Below, piece by piece: positions 1 to 5,100 of a DNA stretch of 6,352 nucleotides. The DNA comes from Xanthobacteraceae bacterium (GTDB lineage: Bacteria; Pseudomonadota; Alphaproteobacteria; Rhizobiales; Xanthobacteraceae). Where the stretch lies: NCBI GenBank assembly GCA_030043285.1, contig JASHXZ010000702.1, positions 1 through 6,352 on the forward strand, read 5' to 3'. Position 1 is the first letter of the stretch, and each line of letters opens with the position of its first letter. Made by a program: the position numbers and the translations under genes. The notes below the pieces were generated by a model. The model searched no databases and was not told where the DNA came from. It worked only from the letters and a program-made list of their open reading frames with translations.

Positions 1-2
1 TG

Positions 3-521
3 CGCGACTCCAACACAGTCGTCTCGCTGACGACCCGTCCGGTCCTGTTCGCACTGGCGCGCGCGCTGGGCGAAGCGTGGCCCGCCGACGTGCCGCGGAG
101 CACGCTGCTTGCCCGCGCCTTCCGCGCCAAGCACGCCGATGAATCGCACCGTGCGCGGTTGCGCGTGGAAGTCGGGCGGCTTCGCTCCAAGCTTAAAGCT
201 CTCGCGCACGTCAGTGCGACGAAAACGGGTTTCGCGCTGGTGCCGCGGCACGCCTGCAAGGTCGCCGTACTCGCGCCGCCAGTCGAAGATGAGCACGCCT
301 CGGTGCTGGCATTTCTCGCCGACGGTGAATCATGGTCGAGCTCGGCCCTATCGCTCGCGCTCGGAGCGAGCGCGCGGACCGTGCAGCGCGCGCTCGAACA
401 GCTCGCAAGCGCGGGCAAGGTGCAGTCGTATGGTCGCGGGCGCGCGCGGCGCTGGATCGCCCGGCCGGTGCCGGGTTTCACGACAACGTTGTTACTCCCC
501 GGTCCGCTCCCGAGCGGCTAG
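3..521 (+). CDS. Partial DNA-binding protein with two winged-helix-like domains (C-terminal part)
   Basis: This reading frame is open from the left edge to TAG at 519-521, giving 172 visible residues; the true start lies upstream. A GTG at 90 is an internal in-frame codon, not a convincing start, because the protein-like sequence continues upstream of it. Residues about 13-80 resemble an OmpR/PhoB-type winged helix: a helical segment (LFALARALGEAWP), then LRVEVGRLRSKLKAL where a recognition helix would lie, then TKTGFAL as the wing strand. Residues about 98-152 look like a second winged helix of MarR/DeoR style, with ALSLALGASARTVQRALEQL and a basic wing GRGRARRW. I infer a transcriptional regulator; any sensory domain would be in the missing N-terminus. 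It ends 33 bp before the beta-propeller gene on the same strand, so the two are probably co-transcribed. The fold is inferred from sequence pattern, and the ligand and targets are unknown. Confidence 0.7.
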   Translation, partial: RDSNTVVSLTTRPVLFALARALGEAWPADVPRSTLLARAFRAKHADESHRARLRVEVGRLRSKLKALAHVSATKTGFALVPRHACKVAVLAPPVEDEHASVLAFLADGESWSSSALSLALGASARTVQRALEQLASAGKVQSYGRGRARRWIARPVPGFTTTLLLPGPLPSG

Positions 522-554
522 CTTGAAGACGCCGGAGCAACGAAAGGTGCATCG

Positions 555-1196
555 ATGACCAGAGCAGCCGCCGAGATCCTTCAAGAATACGGCCCCTTTT
601 CCGGCATCGAGCATGTCGCCGGCGTCACCTATGACGGCCAGCGCGTCTGGTTTGCGTCCGGCGACAAGCTCAACGCGCTCAATCCCGAAACGGGTGAGAA
701 GGTCGGCGAGATCGATGTTGCCGCGCACGCCGGAACGGCTTTTGACGGCCGTCATCTGTTCCAGCTTTCAGCCGACCGCATTCAGAAAATCGATCCAAAC
801 ACCGGCCGCGTGCTCTCGACGATTCCTGCCCCGGGAGGCGCCGGTTCGGGGCTTGCATGGGCCGAGGGGACGCTCTGGATGGGCCAGTATCGAAACCGGC
901 AGATCCTTCAAATCGATCCCGACACGGGGGCGGTTCTTCGCACCATCGAATCCAACCGTTTCGTCACCGGCGTCACCTGGGTCGATGGCGAGCTCTGGCA
1001 CGCGACATTCGAAGGCGACGCGAGCGATTTGCGGCGCGTCGATCCGCGAACCGGCGAGGTCCTGGAAACGCTCGATATGCCGCCAGGAGCGAGCGTCTCG
1101 GGGCTTGAGTCCGATGGTGGCGATCGGTTCTTTTGCGGCGGCGGCGATAGCGGGAAAGTCAGAGCGGTTCGCCGGCCGAAGCGGCGCGCCGCGTAG
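555..1196 (+). CDS. Small beta-propeller protein, function unknown
   Basis: This 213-residue protein has an ATG start preceded by a purine-rich GAAAGG at 541-546. It consists of repeated units of about 40 residues, each with a G-x-x-W/Y-x-x-G-x-LW type strand and a turn of the form (D/N)P-x-TG. The turns are seen at residues 43-47 (NPETG), 80-84, 121-125 and 163-167. This is a beta-propeller pattern of four to five blades, like YncE/PQQ-type, SMP-30 or glutamine-cyclotransferase-like proteins. I see no signal peptide or membrane segment, so it is probably cytoplasmic. The C-terminus is basic (VRRPKRRAA) and follows a Gly-rich stretch. The gene follows the winged-helix gene by 33 bp and converges on epmA with a 29-bp gap. 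Whether it is an enzyme or a ligand-binding partner of the upstream regulator cannot be told; I could not confirm catalytic residues of any enzyme family. Confidence 0.75.
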   Translation: MTRAAAEILQEYGPFSGIEHVAGVTYDGQRVWFASGDKLNALNPETGEKVGEIDVAAHAGTAFDGRHLFQLSADRIQKIDPNTGRVLSTIPAPGGAGSGLAWAEGTLWMGQYRNRQILQIDPDTGAVLRTIESNRFVTGVTWVDGELWHATFEGDASDLRRVDPRTGEVLETLDMPPGASVSGLESDGGDRFFCGGGDSGKVRAVRRPKRRAA

Positions 1197-1225
1197 ACGA
1201 GCGGCCCAGCGATCGCCGCCTACCT

Positions 1226-2278
1226 TCAGCTGCCTCCCAGCGGCGCCCACATCACCTGATCGATTCGTGAGGCGCCGGTGGCGAGCATGACCAGGCGATC
1301 GAGGCCGAGCGCGATGCCGGAGGCATCAGGCATTTGCGCCAACGCAGCGAGAAAATCTTCGTCAAGCGGATAGCGCTCGCCGTAACGGCGCGCTTTCTCT
1401 TCCATCTCGGCTTCGAGGCGGCGGCGCTGCTCGACGGGATCGGTCAGCTCGGCAAAGCCGTTGGCGATTTCGACACCGCAGACGTAAAGCTCGAAGCGCT
1501 CGGCGACCCGCGGATCGCGCGACGGCCGCGCCAGAGCCGCCTGGCCGGCGGGATACTCGTCGAGGATCGTGGCGCGGCCGATGCCGAGTTTCGGCTCGAT
1601 GCGCTCGACCAGCACGCGGCTGAAAATGTCGCCCCAGGTGTCGTCGTCGGCGATGCGGATGCCGGCCGCCACCGCGGCGCTGGCAAGCGCCGCGCGATCA
1701 GCCTCACCCTCCCCCAACGTCGCCAGGAGATTGATCCTGGCATAGCGGCCAAACGCTTCGGCGACGGAAAGCCGTTGCGGCTCGGCGAACGCATCCGCCG
1801 AGCGGCCGCGGAAGGAAAAATGCCAGGTGCCTGCCGCCTGTGCCGCCTCGCGCAACAGCGCCGCGCAATCGGCCATCAGGCTGCCGTAGGGCTCGCCGGC
1901 ACGATACCATTCGACCATGGTGAATTCCGGCGCATGCAGCGCGCCGCGCTCGCCATTGCGGAACACGCGGGCGAACTCGACGATGCGGGGTTCGCCGGCC
2001 GCAAGCAGCTTCTTGCAGGCGAACTCCGGCGAGGTGCGCAGATAGAACGGGGCCGCCGTGCCGTCCGGCGCCACCAGCGCGGTGCCGAAGGCATGCAGGT
2101 GCGTCTCGTTCCCCGGCGACACGGCGAGCACCCCGGTTTCGACCTCGATAAAGCCGTTGGCGGCGAACCAGGCGCGCAGCGCGGCCACGACGCGGCCGCG
2201 CGCCAGCAAGACCGGCCGGCGGTCGGCATGGACGTGGGCCGCCCAAAATGGCGAGGATTCAGGGGTTTTGTCGGTCAT
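1226..2278 (-). CDS. epmA: EpmA: elongation factor P-(R)-beta-lysine ligase
   Basis: This 350-residue protein is a class II lysyl-tRNA-synthetase catalytic core without the N-terminal anticodon-binding OB domain, the hallmark of EpmA (GenX/PoxA/YjeA). Known family members activate (R)-beta-lysine with ATP and transfer it to a conserved lysine of EF-P instead of tRNA. Visible landmarks are SPGNETHLHAF (residues 54-64), TSPEFACKKLL (82-92), motif 2 with RVFRNGERG and EFTMVEWY (104-125), the substrate-pocket segment LYVCGVEIANGFAEL (264-278), and motif 3 GIALGLDRLVML (321-332). Length is normal for the family (about 325-350). The ATG at 2278 is chosen because an in-frame stop lies upstream with no other start between; the AAGGG next to it is too close to be an ideal Shine-Dalgarno. 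It is divergent from its substrate gene efp, with 102 bp between them. The partner epmB (lysine 2,3-aminomutase) is not in the window. Confidence 0.95.
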   Translation of the reverse strand: MTDKTPESSPFWAAHVHADRRPVLLARGRVVAALRAWFAANGFIEVETGVLAVSPGNETHLHAFGTALVAPDGTAAPFYLRTSPEFACKKLLAAGEPRIVEFARVFRNGERGALHAPEFTMVEWYRAGEPYGSLMADCAALLREAAQAAGTWHFSFRGRSADAFAEPQRLSVAEAFGRYARINLLATLGEGEADRAALASAAVAAGIRIADDDTWGDIFSRVLVERIEPKLGIGRATILDEYPAGQAALARPSRDPRVAERFELYVCGVEIANGFAELTDPVEQRRRLEAEMEEKARRYGERYPLDEDFLAALAQMPDASGIALGLDRLVMLATGASRIDQVMWAPLGGS

Positions 2279-2380
2279 CCCTTGTCTGCGGCGGTTTGCG
2301 AAAATAACTAGCGATTGGCCTCAAGATCGTTATGGTGCGCCTCCAACCAAGGCGCCATTAAGCTCAAAGGATTGCGTCCC
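2279..2380. promoter_or_regulatory. Divergent epmA/efp intergenic control region
   Basis: These 102 bp must carry the promoters of both divergent genes. On the + strand, TTGTCT (2282-2287) and TAACTA (2305-2310) are separated by 17 bp and are the best sigma70-like pair for efp; they match consensus only partly. In the presumed efp leader, GCGCCT (2337-2342) and AGGCGC (2350-2355) can form a 6-bp hairpin with a 7-nt loop, upstream of the ribosome-binding site. I see no convincing -35/-10 pair for epmA on the minus strand. Confidence 0.4.
2366..2370 (+). promoter_or_regulatory. Ribosome-binding site deciding the GTG start of efp
   Basis: AAAGG at 2366-2370 lies 10 nt before GTG at 2381. The GTG begins the family-typical [12 protein letters not shown] sequence, so the frame upstream of it, although open, is not part of the protein. 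Confidence 0.55.
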
Positions 2381-2947
2381 GTGAAAGTCATCGCCAGCTC
2401 GCTGCGCAAAGGCAATATCGTCGACCTCGACGGCAGGCTCGGAGTCATTGTCGCCACCGAGAATATCCACCCCGGCAAGGGCACCCCGGTCACCCAGATG
2501 GACGTGCGCCGGATCGCCGACGGCGTGAAGGTGTCGCTGCGGTTCAAGACCACCGACCAGGTCGAGCGCGCTTTCGTCGAGGACAAGAAGCATCAGTACA
2601 TGTACCAGGACGGCGACGGCTTCCATTTCATGAACATGGAGAGCTACGACCAGGTGACGCTGCCGGCCGACATCATTGGCGACCAGGCGTCCTACCTGCA
2701 GCCCGAGATGGAGGTGACGATCAGCCTGCACGAGGGCACCCCGGTCGCCATCGAGCTGCCGCCCAAGGCCGTGCTCGAAGTGGTCGAGACCGAGCCGACC
2801 GTCAAAGGCCAGACCGCGTCCTCCTCGTACAAGCCGGCGGTGCTTTCGAACGGGGTGCGCACTATGGTGCCGCCGTTCGTCACCACCGGCACCAGGATCG
2901 TGGTGCAGACCGCCGACGGCAGCTACGTCGAGCGGGCGAAGGAATAA
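2381..2947 (+). CDS. efp: Translation elongation factor P (EF-P)
   Basis: The protein has 188 residues, the usual EF-P length. EF-P binds between the P and E sites of the ribosome and relieves stalling at proline runs. The start is the GTG at 2381, giving [12 protein letters not shown]; the frame is open further upstream, but that extension does not match the family. The N-terminal KOW-like domain (about 1-62) carries the modification loop HPGKGTP, with Lys33 equivalent to the beta-lysylated Lys34 of E. coli. Two OB-like domains follow (about 65-127 and 128-188). The last contains the conserved segment [16 protein letters not shown] (143-158) and ends GSYVERAKE. The adjacent divergent epmA, together with a lysine rather than arginine at the tip of the loop, indicates beta-lysylation rather than rhamnosylation. 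The mature form and activity are inferred from the family. Confidence 0.97.
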   Translation: MKVIASSLRKGNIVDLDGRLGVIVATENIHPGKGTPVTQMDVRRIADGVKVSLRFKTTDQVERAFVEDKKHQYMYQDGDGFHFMNMESYDQVTLPADIIGDQASYLQPEMEVTISLHEGTPVAIELPPKAVLEVVETEPTVKGQTASSSYKPAVLSNGVRTMVPPFVTTGTRIVVQTADGSYVERAKE

Positions 2948-2952
2948 GGCCC

Positions 2953-2965
2953 GGCGCACCGCGCC
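2953..2965 (+). terminator. Weak hairpin after efp
   Basis: GGCGC (2953-2957) and GCGCC (2961-2965) form a 5-bp stem with a 3-nt loop, six bases after the efp stop. No T-run follows, so this is at best a weak or factor-assisted terminator. Confidence 0.2.
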
Positions 2966-2989
2966 TGCTGCCCTGCAAATCCGGCCAAA

Positions 2990-3018
2990 TTGACAAAGTA
3001 GCTACCAGTAGCTACTTT
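2990..3018 (+). promoter_or_regulatory. Sigma70-type promoter of the toxin-antitoxin operon
   Basis: A perfect -35 box TTGACA (2990-2995) is followed after 17 bp by TACTTT (3013-3018), a partial -10 match. The predicted transcription start falls at about 3024-3026, on the antitoxin ATG at 3025. No Shine-Dalgarno precedes that ATG, which fits a leaderless message. The -10 assignment is less certain than the -35. Confidence 0.6.
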
Positions 3019-3019
3019 G
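2994..3019. promoter_or_regulatory. Operator palindrome of the toxin-antitoxin operon
   Basis: This is a perfect 12-bp inverted repeat, CAAAGTAGCTAC (2994-3005) and GTAGCTACTTTG (3008-3019), with a 2-bp spacer. Each arm also contains the self-palindromic octamer GTAGCTAC (2998-3005 and 3008-3015), the two copies 10 bp apart and so on the same helix face. It spans the end of the -35 box to just past the -10 box, so a protein bound here would block transcription. Phd/YefM-family antitoxins and their toxin complexes are known to repress their own promoters at palindromes, so this is the expected autoregulatory site. Confidence 0.8.
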
Positions 3020-3024
3020 CGCCC

Positions 3025-3330
3025 ATGCGCTCCGTCGGCATCAAAGTCCTCAAGAACAAGCTCAGCGAATACGTCCGCCTCGCCGAGAAGGGCGAGACCG
3101 TGCAGGTGACCGACCGCGGCCGCGTGGTGGCCGAACTGGTGCCGCCCAAGCCAGCGACCAAAAGTACGACGGATGACGAATTTATCGCGCGCGGTATCCG
3201 CGAAGGCTGGCTGACACCGCCGACCGACCCCGGCAAAGGACCGCCACCGCAAGCGCCCGGGCCGAAATTGACGTTGGAAGAAATTTTGCAAGATCTCGAC
3301 GAAGGCCGCGCGGACCGTGATCTACCTTGA
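3025..3330 (+). CDS. Phd/YefM-type antitoxin
   Basis: This 101-residue protein has the N-terminal DNA-binding fold of Phd/YefM antitoxins: VGIKVLKNKLSEYVRLAEKGE (residues 4-24, one residue beyond the core), then VQVTDRGRVVAELVPP. The C-terminal part (about 48-101) is acidic and rich in Pro and Gly, consistent with the disordered arm that wraps and inhibits the toxin; LTLEEILQDLDEG (82-94) is a likely short helix. The ATG at 3025 gives the family-typical start and lies only 5 bp after the operator palindrome, with no Shine-Dalgarno. It overlaps the toxin gene by 14 bp, so the two are translationally coupled. Its role is to neutralise the downstream PIN toxin and repress the operon. The match is to the family pattern; the specific subfamily is not resolved. 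Confidence 0.88.
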   Translation: MRSVGIKVLKNKLSEYVRLAEKGETVQVTDRGRVVAELVPPKPATKSTTDDEFIARGIREGWLTPPTDPGKGPPPQAPGPKLTLEEILQDLDEGRADRDLP

Positions 3331-3700
3331 TAGCTCCGTTGCGCTCGCGCGAATTTTCGCCGAGCCGCGACAGGTTTCGATATCGCTGTGGGAGCAACAG
3401 CTCACATCCAGTCGGTTGCTCGAGTATGAAGTCTGGAACCGTATTCATGCGAAAGCTGCGACGCACGTTCATCAAACAGCGCGTGTATTGATCGGGCGCA
3501 TGTTGTTGGTCGAACTGACAGTGGCACATCTGGCTCGCGCGCTTGAACCTTTTCCGCTCAGCATCCGGACGCTCGATTCTTTGCACCTTGCAACGATCGA
3601 GTTTTTGCGGGCGCAGGGCACTGAGATCGTGCTTGCCAGCTTTGATCGCCGTATGATCGCTGCAGCGCGGGCGCTCGGCATTTCGCTTTACCAGGTGTAG
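3317..3700 (+). CDS. vapC: PIN-domain toxin, VapC-like ribonuclease
   Basis: This 127-residue protein has the length and pattern of VapC toxins, Mg/Mn-dependent endoribonucleases that cut tRNA or other RNA when the antitoxin is lost. The four expected acidic metal ligands are present: Asp5 in MIYLDSSVAL, Glu38 in LLEYEVWNRI, Asp87 in RTLDSLHLA, and Asp110 in ASFDRRM. The fold therefore looks intact. It starts at GTG 3317, 14 bp inside the antitoxin gene; the nearest purine-rich stretch (GAAGG, 3301-3305) is distant, so translation probably depends on coupling to the antitoxin. Base composition is lower in GC than the neighbours (about 56% over 3361-3660 by hand count, versus about 70% in samples of efp and the transglycosylase gene), which may reflect acquisition. 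The RNA target cannot be read from sequence. Confidence 0.88.
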   Translation: MIYLDSSVALARIFAEPRQVSISLWEQQLTSSRLLEYEVWNRIHAKAATHVHQTARVLIGRMLLVELTVAHLARALEPFPLSIRTLDSLHLATIEFLRAQGTEIVLASFDRRMIAAARALGISLYQV

Positions 3701-3720
3701 CGCTCTCGGGAGCAGAGTTG

Positions 3721-4995
3721 ATGAGCACGCAACGAGCGGCGGCGATCACGCGGCGTACTTGTCTGTCGTCTCTTGCGGGCGGCGCGGCCGCTTTGATCCT
3801 GCCCGAGGCCGCAGCGGCGAGAGCCAGAGCAAAAGCGAGAGCAAAGGCGAAAGCCAAAGCGGCGGTGATGCCGTTCGACCGCTGGGTCGTGGCGTTCCGC
3901 GCCAAGGCGCAAGCGCGCGGCATTACGGAAGCGACCTACACGCGGGTGATGCGCGGCATCAACCCCGACATGACCGGCGTTAAGGCGATCGGCAACCAGC
4001 CCGAATTTCACGAAGAGCTGTGGCAATATCTCAATCGCCGTGTCTCCGACTGGCGTATCGCCGCCGGCCGGCAGAAAGCGAAAGAAGACGCGGCGCTATT
4101 CGCCCGCATTGAGCGCGATTTCGGCGTCGCGCCGTCGATCATGCTCGGCGTCTGGGGCATCGAGTCGGCGTTCGGCGATCCGGTGGTGCAGAAGAACCAC
4201 ATGCGGCCGGTGTTCCCGTCGCTCGCCGCGCTGGCCTGGGCCGAGCCGCGGCGTAACGCCTATTGGCAGAGCGAGCTGATCAACGCACTCGAGATCGTGC
4301 AGCGCGGCTGGAGCACGCCGGACGAAATGGTCGGCTCGTGGGCCGGCGCCATGGGCCACACGCAGTGGATGCCGGAAGTCTGGCTTCATGTCGGCATCGA
4401 TTACAGCGGCGACGGCAAGGTGTCGCCGTTCGGCCCGCCCGACGATGCGCTCGGCTCGACCGCGAAGTTTTTGGTCGAGCGCGGCAAATATCGTCGCGGC
4501 GAGCGGTGGGGATTCGAGGTGCGCATGCCGGAGCATGTGCGCGGCCAGCAGGCGCGCAGCTTCGCGGCCTGGCAGGCGCTCGGCGTGCATCGCGCCGACG
4601 GCGAAGCATTCCCGCAAGGCGACGCCAAGGCGCGACCCTGGGTGCCGGTGCCGGGCGGACCGGCGTTTTTGCTCGGCGCCAATTTCTTCGCGGTGAAAAG
4701 CTACAATCCGTCGATGAACTATTCGCTGGCGCTGGTGCATCTCGGCGACCGCTGCGTCGGCGGCGCGCCGTTCGTCCAGAAATTTCCCGGTAGCGAGCGC
4801 GCGCCGACCTTGGCCGAAGTCGAGGAGATCCAGCGGCGGCTCACCGCGCTCGGCTACGACACCGGCGGCGCCGACGGCCGCATCGGTAACGACACCATGC
4901 TGGCGGTGCAGGCCTATCAGAAGAAAGCCGGCATCGAGCCGGCCGACGGCTATGCCGGCGTCGGCCTGCTCGCGCGGCTGCGCCAAGGGTCGTGA
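3721..4995 (+). CDS. mltB: MltB-family lytic murein transglycosylase with peptidoglycan-binding domain
   Basis: This 424-residue protein is a membrane-bound or periplasmic lytic transglycosylase that cleaves the MurNAc-GlcNAc bond of peptidoglycan to form 1,6-anhydroMurNAc. ATG 3721 is preferred to the adjacent TTG 3718 because GGGAG (3708-3712) is 8 nt upstream of it. The N-terminus has a twin-arginine-like signal (TRRTCLSSLAGGAAALILPEA, about residues 10-30, with a hydrophobic core), then an unusual Arg/Lys-Ala repeat (34-47). The SLT_2/GH103 catalytic domain covers about 50-350. Its catalytic Glu is Glu148 in GVWGIESAFGD, and MGHTQWMPEVW is the conserved substrate-groove motif. Residues about 362-421 form a PG_binding_1 domain (EIQRRLTALGYDTGGADGRIG). 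The Cys14 is not in a lipobox, so I do not infer a lipoprotein. The gene starts 20 bp after the toxin gene and may receive readthrough from its promoter. Confidence 0.92.
   Translation: MSTQRAAAITRRTCLSSLAGGAAALILPEAAAARARAKARAKAKAKAAVMPFDRWVVAFRAKAQARGITEATYTRVMRGINPDMTGVKAIGNQPEFHEELWQYLNRRVSDWRIAAGRQKAKEDAALFARIERDFGVAPSIMLGVWGIESAFGDPVVQKNHMRPVFPSLAALAWAEPRRNAYWQSELINALEIVQRGWSTPDEMVGSWAGAMGHTQWMPEVWLHVGIDYSGDGKVSPFGPPDDALGSTAKFLVERGKYRRGERWGFEVRMPEHVRGQQARSFAAWQALGVHRADGEAFPQGDAKARPWVPVPGGPAFLLGANFFAVKSYNPSMNYSLALVHLGDRCVGGAPFVQKFPGSERAPTLAEVEEIQRRLTALGYDTGGADGRIGNDTMLAVQAYQKKAGIEPADGYAGVGLLARLRQGS
3820..3861 (+). repeat. (Arg/Lys)-Ala codon repeat in the transglycosylase N-terminus
   Basis: Seven consecutive Arg/Lys-Ala dipeptides (residues 34-47) are encoded by alternating AGA/AAA/AAG/CGA-type codons and GCN. 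The tract lies immediately after the predicted signal-peptide hydrophobic core and before the catalytic domain, and is lower in GC and purine-rich compared with the rest of the gene. Confidence 0.7.
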
Positions 4996-5100
4996 CGCCG
5001 CACCTCGGCGCCCACGAAGCGCCTTGAGAATTACTGCGCAATCCGGTTGGATGCGGCCCTTCAGCCCGCAAAAAACCCCCAAGAACGAGGAACTGCCCGT
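4996..5100 (+). promoter_or_regulatory. Intergenic region before the ThDP enzyme gene, with ribosome-binding site
   Basis: These 105 bp hold a clear Shine-Dalgarno, GAGGAA (5087-5092), 8 nt before ATG 5101. A short stem GGCGC/GCGCC (5007-5011 and 5019-5023) with a 7-nt loop follows the transglycosylase stop but has no T-run. I see no convincing promoter boxes. Confidence 0.5.

Noticed and set aside
1201..1219. A GCGGC/GCCGC stem between the convergent beta-propeller and epmA genes as a bidirectional terminator
   Set aside because: The stem is only 5 bp with a 9-nt loop and no T-run on either side; chance is likely at this GC content.
1334..2311. A 325-codon plus-strand open frame across epmA
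   Set aside because: It is antisense to EpmA, whose class II synthetase motifs are unmistakable; the frame is a codon-bias shadow.
2315..2380. An N-terminal extension of EF-P from an upstream in-frame TTG
   Set aside because: The extra residues do not match the family, and GTG 2381 gives the conserved MKVIASS start with a usable ribosome-binding site.
3759..3865. A lipoprotein signal in the transglycosylase (Cys14)
   Set aside because: The cysteine follows the twin arginines and precedes the hydrophobic core, so it is not a lipobox position.
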